Source: Sinorhizobium americanum
GTDB taxonomy: Bacteria; Pseudomonadota; Alphaproteobacteria; Rhizobiales; Rhizobiaceae
Length of the DNA stretch: 64,000 nt
Direction of reading: 5' to 3'
NCBI RefSeq assembly: GCF_001651855.1
Contig: NZ_LNQC01000076.1
Location: forward strand, 76,572-140,571
In this document: positions 52,499 through 61,303 of the stretch, one piece after another
Layout: every line of letters begins with the position of its first letter
How positions within the stretch are numbered: position 1 is the stretch's first letter
The notes under the pieces: model-generated
What the model was told of the DNA's origin: nothing
Database searches by the model: none
Seen by the model: the letters and a program-made list of their open reading frames with translations, nothing else
Translations under genes and position numbers: made by a program

Positions 52499-54421
52499 AT
52501 GAGCAATAAGGACCGTCAGTTCAGGCCCGTCGCCGTTCCGGATGTCCGGGTTGGAGGATTCTGGGGCAAGTGGCAGGATGCCGTCTGCGACGCCACGGCC
52601 GAGATCCTGCTCGACCGTTGCGTCGAGGCGGGCATGCTGCAGGCGCTCGACGTGAGGCGCGCCAACCCGGGGATCGTCATCCCCATCCAGCCTTGGGGCG
52701 GAACGACGCAGATGTTCTGGGATAGCGATCTGGCGAAGTCGATCGAAACCATTGCCTATTCCCTCTACCGCAAGCCCAATCCGCAGCTGGAGGCCAGAGC
52801 CGACGATATCATCGACATGTATGAACGGCTGCAGGACAAGGACGGCTATGTGAATTCCTGGTTCCAGCGGGTGCAGCCGGACCGACGCTGGACGAACCTG
52901 CGCGACCATCACGAACTCTATTGCGCCGGACACCTCATCGAAGCGGCCGTCGCCTATTTCCAGGCGACCGGCAAGCGCAAGCTGCTCGACGTCATGTGCC
53001 GCTTTGCCGACTACATGATCGGCAAATTCGGCCACGGCGAGGGGCAGATCGCCGGCTATTGCGGCCACCAGGAGATCGAGCTCGCGCTCGTCAAGCTGGC
53101 GCGCGTCACCGGCGAGAAGAAGTATCTCGAGCTTTCGAAGTTCTTCATCGATGAGCGGGGCCAGGAGCCGCACTTCTTCACCGAGGAGGCGATCCGCGAC
53201 GGCCGTTCGCCGAAGGACTATATCCAGAAGACCTACGAATACAGCCAGTCCCACGAGCCCGTGCGCCGGCAGAAGAAGGTGGTCGGCCACGCGGTCCGCG
53301 CCATGTACATGTATTCCGGCATGGCCGATCTCGCCACCGAGTACAGGGACGACACGCTCACAACAGCGCTCGAGACATTGTGGGATGATCTGACGACCAA
53401 GCAGATGTATGTCACGGGCGGGATCGGCCCTTCGGCGAAGAACGAAGGCTTCACCGACTATTACGATTTGCCGAACGACACGGCTTATGCCGAGACCTGC
53501 GCCTCGGTCGCCCTGGTCTTCTGGGCAAGCCGCATGCTCGGGCGCGGGCCGAACCGGCGCTTCGCCGACATCATGGAACAGGCGCTTTACAATGGCGCGC
53601 TCACCGGCCTTTCGCTCACCGGCAAGACCTTCTTCTACGACAACCCGCTGGAAAGCACCGGCAAGCATCATCGCTGGAAATGGCACAATTGCCCCTGCTG
53701 CCCGCCCAACATCGCCCGGCTCGTCGCTTCCGTAGGTGCCTATATGTATGGGGTGGCGGCAGACGAGATCGCCGTTCATCTCTATGGGGAAAGCACCGCG
53801 CGGCTCGAACTCGGCGGCTCAAATGTCACGTTGCGGCAAGTGACGAACTATCCATGGGACGGCAAGGTCTCGATCCGGCTCGAACTCAAGGAACCGCGCC
53901 AATTCGCCCTGTCGTTGCGCATTCCGGAATGGGCGGAGGGCGCCAGCCTGTCGGTTAACGGCGGCCGCATCGACCTCGGTGCCGTGATGCTGGACGGCTA
54001 TGCCCGCATCGAGCGTGAATGGACCGATGGCGCTGAGGTTTCGCTCGACCTGCCGCTCACGCTTCGTCCGCAATACGCCAATCCGAAGGTGCGGCAGGAT
54101 GCCGGCCGCGTCGCGCTGATGCGCGGGCCGCTGGTCTATTGTGCCGAGGAGGTCGACAATGGCGGCGATCTCAGCGCCATCGTCGTGCCGGAACACCTGC
54201 CTGAAACGAAGACTTCGATCATGAGAGACCTCGAAGATGCAGTCGCCGTGGAACTGCCCGTCGAGCGTGAGGACACCCAGAACTGGGGCGAGGCGCTGTA
54301 TCGTTCCAAGCCGGCGGCCAGACACGAGGCAAAACTCCGCCTGGTGCCCTACCACCTCTGGGACAATCGCGCGCCCGGCGAGATGCTCGTCTGGCTTCAA
54401 GCCGAGAAGCGTGGCGCCTAG
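52499..54421 (+). CDS. GH127 beta-L-arabinofuranosidase
   Basis: A 640-residue enzyme of glycoside hydrolase family 127 (DUF1680), an (alpha/alpha)6 barrel with C-terminal beta domains. The zinc-thiolate site of the family is intact: TAYAETCA gives Glu332 and Cys334, and WHNCPCCPPNIARL gives the candidate nucleophile Cys400 with Cys401. The mechanism in the family uses a Cys nucleophile held by zinc. No signal peptide, so it cleaves imported oligosaccharides in the cytoplasm. The ATG at 52499 is 17 bp after the permease stop; the longer frame upstream is inside the permease gene. The ATPase gene begins directly after its stop codon. Confidence 0.93.
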   Translation: MSNKDRQFRPVAVPDVRVGGFWGKWQDAVCDATAEILLDRCVEAGMLQALDVRRANPGIVIPIQPWGGTTQMFWDSDLAKSIETIAYSLYRKPNPQLEARADDIIDMYERLQDKDGYVNSWFQRVQPDRRWTNLRDHHELYCAGHLIEAAVAYFQATGKRKLLDVMCRFADYMIGKFGHGEGQIAGYCGHQEIELALVKLARVTGEKKYLELSKFFIDERGQEPHFFTEEAIRDGRSPKDYIQKTYEYSQSHEPVRRQKKVVGHAVRAMYMYSGMADLATEYRDDTLTTALETLWDDLTTKQMYVTGGIGPSAKNEGFTDYYDLPNDTAYAETCASVALVFWASRMLGRGPNRRFADIMEQALYNGALTGLSLTGKTFFYDNPLESTGKHHRWKWHNCPCCPPNIARLVASVGAYMYGVAADEIAVHLYGESTARLELGGSNVTLRQVTNYPWDGKVSIRLELKEPRQFALSLRIPEWAEGASLSVNGGRIDLGAVMLDGYARIEREWTDGAEVSLDLPLTLRPQYANPKVRQDAGRVALMRGPLVYCAEEVDNGGDLSAIVVPEHLPETKTSIMRDLEDAVAVELPVEREDTQNWGEALYRSKPAARHEAKLRLVPYHLWDNRAPGEMLVWLQAEKRGA

Positions 54422-55498
54422 ATGACCGAACGGGATAGCATCGGCGTGGCACTTAGCGGCGTGCGCAAGAGCTTCGGCGCGCTGCAGGTCGTGCATGGCA
54501 TCGACCTGACGATCAGGGACGGAGACTTCGTCGTCTTCGTTGGACCGTCGGGCTGCGGAAAATCGACGCTCTTGCGCATGATCGCCGGGCTCGAGGAGGT
54601 GACCGACGGGGAAATCGCCATCAAGGGGCGCGACGTGACGGATCTCGATCCGTCGGAGCGCGGCATTGCAATGGTCTTTCAGTCCTATGCGCTTTATCCG
54701 CATATGAGTGTGCGGGACAATCTTGCGTTCGGACTGAAGATGGCCCGTACCGAGCGCACCGAAATCGAGCGACGCGTCGGGCAGGCCGCCGAAATCCTCA
54801 AGATCGACCATCTGCTCGACCGGCGGCCGGGGCAATTGTCGGGCGGCCAGCGCCAGCGCGTCGCGATCGGCCGGGCGATCGTGCGCAAGCCGGACGTCTT
54901 CCTGTTCGACGAGCCGCTTTCCAATCTCGATGCCGAGCTGCGCGTCTCCATGCGTGTCGAGATCGCGCGGCTGCACCGCGAACTCGGCAATACGATGATC
55001 TATGTGACGCACGACCAGACCGAGGCGATGACGCTCGCCGACCAGATCGTCATCCTGCGGGACGGCAGGATCGAGCAGACCGGGACGCCGCGCGACGTCT
55101 ACGAGCATCCCGTCAACGCCTTCGTTGCCGGCTTCATCGGCTCGCCGCGGATGAACCTGCTTGACGCGGAATGGCGAGGCTCGGGAAAAATGCGGCTTGC
55201 CGGCTGCGAGATGGATGCCTGCCTGGACGGGCTTCGACCCGGCGAAGGGATCGTCTTCGGCATGCGGCCCGAGCATATGAGGGTGGTTGCCAATGGACCG
55301 GATGCGGTGCAGGCGGCCGTGGAATTCACCGAGTATCTTGGTGGCACGCGCTACGTCTACTGCAAGCTCGGCGATGGGCAGAATGTCGTCGTGGAATTGC
55401 GGGAAGGCGACGACATCCCGGCGGGATCGGCGGTATGGCTGACGGCGCCGCGCGAGCACCGACGGTATTTCCATGCGAGCGGCGCGCGGATCGGCTGA
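54422..55498 (+). CDS. ABC transporter ATPase, MalK/UgpC type
   Basis: A 358-residue ATP-binding subunit. Walker A GPSGCGKST is near residue 41, the signature LSGGQRQRVA near 140, Walker B VFLFDEPLSNLD near 160, and the switch His in YVTHDQTEAM near 195. The C-terminal regulatory TOBE-type domain (residues 240-358) is typical of MalK-like proteins that serve CUT1 transporters. Its start follows the GH127 stop with no spacer. It is the last gene of the operon and energises sugar uptake with the two permeases. Confidence 0.95.
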   Translation: MTERDSIGVALSGVRKSFGALQVVHGIDLTIRDGDFVVFVGPSGCGKSTLLRMIAGLEEVTDGEIAIKGRDVTDLDPSERGIAMVFQSYALYPHMSVRDNLAFGLKMARTERTEIERRVGQAAEILKIDHLLDRRPGQLSGGQRQRVAIGRAIVRKPDVFLFDEPLSNLDAELRVSMRVEIARLHRELGNTMIYVTHDQTEAMTLADQIVILRDGRIEQTGTPRDVYEHPVNAFVAGFIGSPRMNLLDAEWRGSGKMRLAGCEMDACLDGLRPGEGIVFGMRPEHMRVVANGPDAVQAAVEFTEYLGGTRYVYCKLGDGQNVVVELREGDDIPAGSAVWLTAPREHRRYFHASGARIG

Positions 55499-55532
55499 GC
55501 CTTGACGAGCAGGGCGAAGTGCAGGCTTGCCG

Positions 55533-55748
55533 TCAAAACTGCGCCACGCCGCGATAGTGGCTTGGAATGCCCGCGGCTTCATGGCATTTCGCGAGGCTCT
55601 CCAGCCAGCGAGCCAGGTCCTCCGGAATCTCGGCCTGTCCGCCTTCCATCGCCTCGATCCAGGAAAGCTGGCACTGGAGTGCGGATGTCAGGTCGATCGC
55701 CGTCCATCGCAAACTGGCGAGACATTCGGCAAAACGTTCGGGCGTCAT
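55533..55748 (-). CDS. Small helix-turn-helix-like protein
   Basis: A 71-residue cytoplasmic protein: MTPERFAECLASLRWTAIDL, then TSALQCQLSWIEAMEGGQAE and IPEDLARWLESLAKCHEAAG. The layout matches a family of short Rhizobiales proteins with a Cro-like fold that follows the pattern L..LGW....LA..LG.......W..G...IP..IA.WL..LA. It may bind DNA. It is convergent with the ATPase gene, 34 bp from its stop. Function unknown. Confidence 0.65.
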   Translation of the reverse strand: MTPERFAECLASLRWTAIDLTSALQCQLSWIEAMEGGQAEIPEDLARWLESLAKCHEAAGIPSHYRGVAQF

Positions 55749-55916
55749 CTGCAGGTACTTCGTTGCTGGCGCTTCGAGTTGCGCCGCCCTGTTATTGACC
55801 GGTCTGCCGTAGTGCGGGGTTCCCTTGGTAACAGGCTGTTGTCGGGCGCCTATCCTGCGGATCGAAGGGCGGTAGCGCTCCTCTTGCCAGACAGCCCGTC
55901 CTTATCAGTTTTGCCT

Positions 55917-56990
55917 TCAGCGCTTTCCGCTTCGCATCGTTTGCGAAGGCAGGACGCCGAAGCGCTTCTTGTAGTCTGCTGCGAAGCGGCCAAGATGGGT
56001 GAAGCCCCATTTTAGGGCGATCTCGGCGACGCTTTGGGCCTCATGGGTGTTCATGAGATCCTGGTGGGCGGCGGTCAGCCGCAATTCGTGCAGATAGGCC
56101 ATGGGGGTGGTCATGCGGAACAGCCGAAATCCCTGCTGCAGCGTGCGCACGCTGACCTTCGCCGCCGCGGCAATTTCAGCCATGGTAATCGGCTCCGCGA
56201 TATGGGCCTGCATGAAATCGATCGCCCATTTCACATGCCGCGGCGCCGGCAGCGGCGCCGTACTGGCAAGCTGATCCGAGTAGCGATGTGGAACGGCTTC
56301 CAGTATGAGATGGGTCACCGCATCGCCGAGCGACGCAAGGGCGAGCGGCGATTGCCGCAGGGGGGCGTCGCCCCGCAGTCCCTGGCACGTGGTTTCGACG
56401 AGTTGTGCCAGAGCCAGCCCCGGTCCGGCGGTGAGGTCCATATGCGGGTAGAATTCAAGATTGCCGCTGATTGTCCGCTCCAGCATGTTGATCAGGTGAT
56501 TGGTAATCTTGCGCTGGTCGATGAACAGAGTGAAATGCCGGCGCGGGCCATATAGCCGAACGCGTTCGCTGCGCGCCCCATCGACGATCGTTCCCTGGCC
56601 GGGCCGTGACCAGATTTCCCTGCCACCGGGCTCAAACAGGGCGGCTCCTCGTGTCGGCACGAAGATCAGCAGCTTGTCGCTCGGCGCCTGCCGCTTGCAT
56701 TCCATTTCGCCTTCATAGGCGCAGCTGCCGAAGGAAATAACCCCGGTCGAATAGAACTCGCAGTCAAACGAAAGAGCTTCGCCGCTCAGCTTCTCGACCT
56801 TGATTGGAGAGGCGGGCGTGGACAGGACGGCTGCAAGTTCATCCGGATCGAAGCCGTGAAATGATGTAGCTGCAATAGAAATCCTGTCCACTTCGCTGTT
56901 ATCCTCCCCTAGCGGAGGCGGGACTGGCCACAAGGCAAAACCGAAATTGAGGCCGTCGGCTGCAGCTGCCGGCGCATCCATTTTCCGCAT
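55917..56990 (-). CDS. AraC family transcriptional regulator
   Basis: A 357-residue regulator. The N-terminal domain (about 35-240) is of the AraC_binding_2 type (LLIFVPTRGAALFEPGGREI, LFIDQRKITNHLINMLERTI). The DNA-binding part near 255-350 has ITMAEIAAAAKVSVRTLQQG then SVAEIALKWGFTHLGRFAAD. It is a close relative of the regulators at 17632-18651 and 61304-62308 and lies next to three LuxR-type genes. About 310 bp upstream without a gene probably holds the promoter. Confidence 0.9.
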   Translation of the reverse strand: MRKMDAPAAAADGLNFGFALWPVPPPLGEDNSEVDRISIAATSFHGFDPDELAAVLSTPASPIKVEKLSGEALSFDCEFYSTGVISFGSCAYEGEMECKRQAPSDKLLIFVPTRGAALFEPGGREIWSRPGQGTIVDGARSERVRLYGPRRHFTLFIDQRKITNHLINMLERTISGNLEFYPHMDLTAGPGLALAQLVETTCQGLRGDAPLRQSPLALASLGDAVTHLILEAVPHRYSDQLASTAPLPAPRHVKWAIDFMQAHIAEPITMAEIAAAAKVSVRTLQQGFRLFRMTTPMAYLHELRLTAAHQDLMNTHEAQSVAEIALKWGFTHLGRFAADYKKRFGVLPSQTMRSGKR

Positions 56991-57303
56991 CCCAGGTCCG
57001 TGAACCTACCCCGCTATCCCATTCTCGCGAATGAAGAATCGCACGGCGCTATTCGTCCTTGCGGACGGACGAAAGCTCTACAAAAATATCGGGCGGCCGA
57101 GACATCTCGGCGTGATACGGACAGAAACTGCGCGCTGCGGATATTCACGTTTCGGGATGTCCACAAGGCGATCAACTTGCGATCGAACTTGTCCTGCGCC
57201 ACGTGCTTCGGCGTCGAATAGCCGGCCAGAGTCGGGCGGTCCGGCCTGACTACAAAATGCGCTACGGCTGGCTCTTGTCGCAGAGCCGCAGACGCGATGC
57301 CGC

Positions 57304-58215
57304 TCATTCGCGATTGTCGGAGCCGTTGTCTTTTGTGTTCGTTGGGCCAGGTTCCTGTAGGGGAGGGTGGTCCGGAAACAGATCTTTGATCTTGTAGGCG
57401 ACCTCGGTCCTGTTGGCCGCCTTGATCTTTTTCATGATGTTGCGGACGTGAACCTTGACCGTGCTTTCCCGCAGGTTGAGTTCGTAAGCGATGACCTTGT
57501 TCGCCTTTCCACGCCGCAGGGCCTCCACAACCTCCGCCTGGCGATCGGTGAACAGACCGGCTAGCGGTCGTTCGACGGCACCCTCCGTTTCGAACAGGTG
57601 GCGCATCGCGAACACACTGCTTGCGGGAACGAAGATGCCGCCTGCCAGGGAAAGGGAGATAGCCTCGATACAGACATCGACGCTTACCGAGGAAGGAATA
57701 TAGCCCTTTGCGCCATATTTCAGCGCTTTCACGATCTGTGTCAGGTCGTCCCTGTCGGACAGGACGATCACCGGTACCGGGGCGACCTCCGATGCGAGTG
57801 CCGTAATGTCCTGTTCGACTGCCGGATCATCGATCTTCTTGTCGGCGATGTTCAAGAGGATGGCCGACGGCGGCGCACCTTCCTCGCGTTGCAGTCTCCA
57901 TTCGGCGGAGGACTCGAACGTGACGATGGGATTGCCAGGATGGTCGGCAGCGATGTTTCGCGCAAGGCTGTCGCGCCAGAGCACTCGCCCGTCGATCACG
58001 ACAAGGTGTCGCTCTTGCGGCAGCCGCGCTTCCGTTTCCCTATCGTGCGATGTTTCGCCAAGGTGCTCGTGAGCAGGCCCGGTTTGGGCCTCCCCGCGGT
58101 CGCTCGGGCCTGAAGAGATTGCGGCCGTTTCCCCTCCGTCGCTCGCCAAACGCTCCGTGCGGTCGAGGGATCTGCTTTTTGGGTTAGTTCTTAACGCGCC
58201 TACTTCGTTAATCAC
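57304..58215 (-). CDS. LuxR-type response regulator with degenerate receiver
   Basis: A 303-residue regulator starting at GTG. Residues 1-68 are a polar, probably disordered extension. A receiver-like domain spans about 69-190; it keeps an early acidic residue (Asp75 in VVIDGR) but has Asn122 (AILLNIADKK) where the phosphorylated Asp should be. The LuxR/NarL helix-turn-helix spans about 220-285 (FTDRQAEVVEALRRGKANKV, then IAYELNLRESTVKVHVRNIM). It is therefore probably controlled by something other than phosphorylation. It is a near copy of the protein encoded at 60304-61080 in the opposite orientation. Confidence 0.88.
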   Translation of the reverse strand: MINEVGALRTNPKSRSLDRTERLASDGGETAAISSGPSDRGEAQTGPAHEHLGETSHDRETEARLPQERHLVVIDGRVLWRDSLARNIAADHPGNPIVTFESSAEWRLQREEGAPPSAILLNIADKKIDDPAVEQDITALASEVAPVPVIVLSDRDDLTQIVKALKYGAKGYIPSSVSVDVCIEAISLSLAGGIFVPASSVFAMRHLFETEGAVERPLAGLFTDRQAEVVEALRRGKANKVIAYELNLRESTVKVHVRNIMKKIKAANRTEVAYKIKDLFPDHPPLQEPGPTNTKDNGSDNRE

Positions 58216-58924
58216 ATTCGCCTCGAAATAATACTAACTAAAATAAAAAACCTTAGCTGCAAAAGTTTGAGGTAATAGCGGAAATGATCGAGAAATATCT
58301 TTGTCGTAAGTCTCTGTCATTTGTTCACGTCTGAACAGTGCAGAAAAATGCGTACACGTGAGGCATATAACGAGGAAAGAACGTACGCCTTTTGGCGAAG
58401 TTTTTTCTATCCTTAATCCCTTATTTATTGGCATAGTTTGCGCTTAGAGCGCCGTGGCGAGAGGTACAGTTTCAGCTCTTCGAGAAAAGACGCTCCGGAC
58501 CTTATTTCGTTGCGAAGGCGATTGCAGGTTACTCCTCCGGGTTTCGTCGAGCGGTACATTGTTGGTCTTGGATGACGTCCCTGAACTTCGCGAGTGTTGC
58601 CAATTGTCTGCATTCGTGCAGACGGAAGCGATCGATGCGGAACAACTTCTGCGATCTCGCTCGGCAACAGGTTTCAGCGGCGCTCGGCATTCGGCCGCGC
58701 CCATATCGCTCGCTAGAGGTTCCTAAGGCTTCACAAGATGGATGCTGTCGCGGTACCGGTCTCGTTCATTTGGATGAAGCCGGCGGGGCAAAGCTTCGCC
58801 GATTAATAAACTTTCAATGGATAGGTCACACCTTTTGCTTCGTCGCGACTAGGCGCGCGCTGGGCTAGAGTTCGCGGAAGCGACGTGAATTGCGCAGGTT
58901 CGATCGACCAGCAGTTGCCGACCG
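58216..58924. other. AT-rich intergenic region between divergent LuxR-type genes
   Basis: About 700 bp. The first 220 bp are clearly richer in A and T than the surrounding DNA and must include the promoter of the minus-strand LuxR gene. TTTTAGTTA occurs close to this gene's start and again in front of the paralogue at 60304. Longer frames in the region (for example 58454-58726) lack a convincing family pattern. Confidence 0.45.
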
Positions 58925-59722
58925 ATGGAGCGGGTGAGGGGTATGGCGTTACGGAACGTGGCTGATCAGGGTAGAGTTGGAGCCGCAGGCTTTGCAGAAG
59001 GTAAACGGCGGGCAGAGCCCCGCCGGGTCATTCTGATCGTATCGAGCGTGGGAAGCGTTTCGGAGCGGTTGATCGAGGCGATGGAACGCGAATTTCCATG
59101 GGTGCTGGTCGACCAGGTCGACGACGTCAACGCCGCATGCAGATCCTTCCTGCATCCGGTCTCCCTGATCCTTGTCGACATTGGGCTGATGAGAGCACTC
59201 GAGGGAGCCTCCAGCCGGCTCTTGCACCTGCATCCGCAAGCTCTTACGGCGATCATCGAACCGCATGGACAGGGCCAGAATTCGTCCTTCGGCGATATTC
59301 TGCGCTCGCCGCTCGTCCGGGGCATGCTGCCCATGAACGTCAGGCTTGACGTCTGGCTGTCGGTGATCCGGCTGATGCTCTGCGGCGGCGCCTATTTTCC
59401 GCCGGAGTTCATGTTCCAGGCCAGCAAAGGCGCTCACCACTTGCCGTCCGACAATGGCGCCGCCGCGAACGCGCGCGGAGAGGTCGAGGGCGTTGCGGAC
59501 CTGACAGCCCGCGAACTGCAGATTCTCGAGATGGTTTCGCGCGGGCTGCAGAACAAGATCATCGCGGCTGAAATCCGCCTGTCGGAACATACTGTGAAGA
59601 TCCATCTGCACAATATCATCACCAAGCTTGGCGCGCACAATCGAACCGAGGCAGCGGCGAGATACCGCAGCTTCCAGGACCGGAAATCATCGGCGCTGAA
59701 GGAGTTCCGCTCCACGATCTGA
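58925..59722 (+). CDS. LuxR-type response regulator
   Basis: A 265-residue regulator. The receiver-like domain at about 34-160 keeps an Asp in LILVDIGLMR (Asp85) at the position that is Asn in the two neighbours, although the early acidic pair is replaced (ILIVSSVGS). The helix-turn-helix near 190-250 reads DLTARELQILEMVSRGLQNK then IIAAEIRLSEHTVKIHLHNI. It is more distant from the other two LuxR-type proteins than they are from each other. Start choice between ATG 58925 and ATG 58943 is uncertain. Confidence 0.87.
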   Translation: MERVRGMALRNVADQGRVGAAGFAEGKRRAEPRRVILIVSSVGSVSERLIEAMEREFPWVLVDQVDDVNAACRSFLHPVSLILVDIGLMRALEGASSRLLHLHPQALTAIIEPHGQGQNSSFGDILRSPLVRGMLPMNVRLDVWLSVIRLMLCGGAYFPPEFMFQASKGAHHLPSDNGAAANARGEVEGVADLTARELQILEMVSRGLQNKIIAAEIRLSEHTVKIHLHNIITKLGAHNRTEAAARYRSFQDRKSSALKEFRSTI

Positions 59723-60303
59723 GCGCGTCCGGCAAGCTGGGGCTGCCGGAAAGCTGGTCGCCTGCGGTCACATCATCGGCCGCGCGCCCGATAGCGCCGC
59801 GAATACTGCGAAAGATGGATTAGGGACGCCCGGTCAGCCATCGAAGGCGGTAGCCATCCTCTATTTTCTACAATTGTCAAATGCGATCAGGCGTCACCTA
59901 ATCCGATACTTCGCCTTAGGGTCGGAGCTGGGGCGGTGGCGCTCAATCGCGGAAGGAGAAAGGCTTCCCAACCGCCTAGAAAGGACACGCCTTCATCAAC
60001 GGGCAACGGGCGAAAAGGGACGGGCAAAGGCGGTAGGTCATCATCGCCCATATTCGGCCGAGGCGCGATGTTCGAGCGGAGGTCCCTTCGTTTTTTGGTG
60101 GTGCTCTACTAGACTATTGTGTATTAAACGTTTATTTTTGATGGTTCAGTGTCGCGTTGAAGGTTTGCTCCTGAAGATATGCGCCGAGAGTATTAATTCG
60201 AAAGTGGTATTTTTAGTATTTCGAGAAATGTTTACGGAACCAGTCTTTAGGGGTTTGTAGCGTTTGTATATATAGCGGTCGTTTTTAGTTAAGGGGATTT
60301 GCA
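59723..60303. other. Intergenic region upstream of the third LuxR-type gene
   Basis: About 580 bp with no gene that I can support. The last 200 bp (60100-60300) are AT-rich and lead to AAGGGGA in front of the ATG at 60304. An in-frame stretch 59874-60260 has a composition unlike the neighbours and is not called. Confidence 0.45.
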
Positions 60304-61080
60304 ATGGCTACTTTGATTTCGAGATTTGAAAAAATGCCGGCGTTTGCGCAGGAGACGCGCGGTGCGAGCAGCTTCACCCAGCTTGCCAAAGACGAGGAAA
60401 TGCAGCAGGTGGAGGGGCTCGACAAACGCTGCCTTCTTCTCCTCGACAGCCGTGCGTTGGACCGTGAGTGCTTGGCGAGGACCTTGACCACCCACGGGCT
60501 CGGCATGGAAGTCGGCGCCTTCGGTTCCATCGATGAATGGAGAGCGAAACAGAGCAACTGCCCGCCGGTCGGCGCCGTTCTCCTCAACATCGGCGCGCGC
60601 AAGGTCGCCGATGTCGCGGCCGAAATCGCTAAACTCGCCTCCGAGTTCCGACCGGTGCCGGTCGTCGTCCTCTCCGATATCGACGATCTCTCCCAGATCC
60701 TGCGGGTGCTCGAATGCGGCGCAAGGGGGTATATTCCGACGTCCGTTGGCGTCGAAGTTTGCATCGAAGCGATCGGATTGGCGATCGCGGGCGGAATCTT
60801 CCTGCCGGCGAGCAGTGTCCTGGCGGTCCGGCATCTGATCGAGACCGAAAGACCGGAAGCCCCGCCTCTGGCCGGAATGTTCACGCTTCGGCAGGCGGAA
60901 GTCGTCCAGGCGCTTCGCAAGGGCAAGGCGAACAAGATCATCGCCTATGAGCTCAATCTTCGCGAAAGCACCGTGAAGGTCCATATCCGCAACATCATGA
61001 AAAAGCTGAAGGCGACGAACCGGACCGAGGTGGCATACAAGCTGAATGACCTCTTTACCGGCGAAGCGGGCTATCATTGA
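60304..61080 (+). CDS. LuxR-type response regulator with degenerate receiver
   Basis: A 258-residue regulator with AAGGGGA in front of its ATG. The receiver-like domain (about 42-165) has CLLLLDSRALDREC with Asp48, but Asn95 (AVLLNIGARK) in place of the phosphoacceptor Asp. The helix-turn-helix near 195-255 (FTLRQAEVVQALRKGKANKI then IAYELNLRESTVKVHIRNIM) is almost identical to that of 57304-58215. The two proteins differ mainly in the N-terminal extension. The high identity of the recognition helices suggests the same DNA target. Confidence 0.88.
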   Translation: MATLISRFEKMPAFAQETRGASSFTQLAKDEEMQQVEGLDKRCLLLLDSRALDRECLARTLTTHGLGMEVGAFGSIDEWRAKQSNCPPVGAVLLNIGARKVADVAAEIAKLASEFRPVPVVVLSDIDDLSQILRVLECGARGYIPTSVGVEVCIEAIGLAIAGGIFLPASSVLAVRHLIETERPEAPPLAGMFTLRQAEVVQALRKGKANKIIAYELNLRESTVKVHIRNIMKKLKATNRTEVAYKLNDLFTGEAGYH

Positions 61081-61103
61081 TCAGACCCGACCTGTTCAGG
61101 GGG

Positions 61104-61121
61104 CCGGCTCGCATGAGCCGG
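61104..61121 (+). terminator. Possible terminator hairpin
   Basis: CCGGCTC (61104-61110) and GAGCCGG (61115-61121) form a seven-base stem with a four-base loop, followed by TTCGTTGTG, a weak U-rich tail. It lies 24 bp after the LuxR-type gene. Confidence 0.5.
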
Positions 61122-61303
61122 TTCGTTGTGATCGTATGAGAGGCGACGTTACTGCATGTTCCGTTAATCGCCGCCGATTGGGGATAGGAACATGTAGCAA
61201 CGCAAAGTGGCCGTAGGTCTTTTGACTCGCGGCTGATCGATCGTACACAGCAGCCGCCGTTGAGTGGCCGTGCGATGCGGCGCCGCCGCGGCGCCAGCGG
61301 GTT

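Noticed and set aside
58454..58726. Plus-strand frame of 90 codons with a receiver-like start (LLVLDDVPELRECC)
   Set aside because: Only a short resemblance to a receiver domain, without a helix-turn-helix or ribosome site; could be a decayed regulator fragment but the evidence is too thin.
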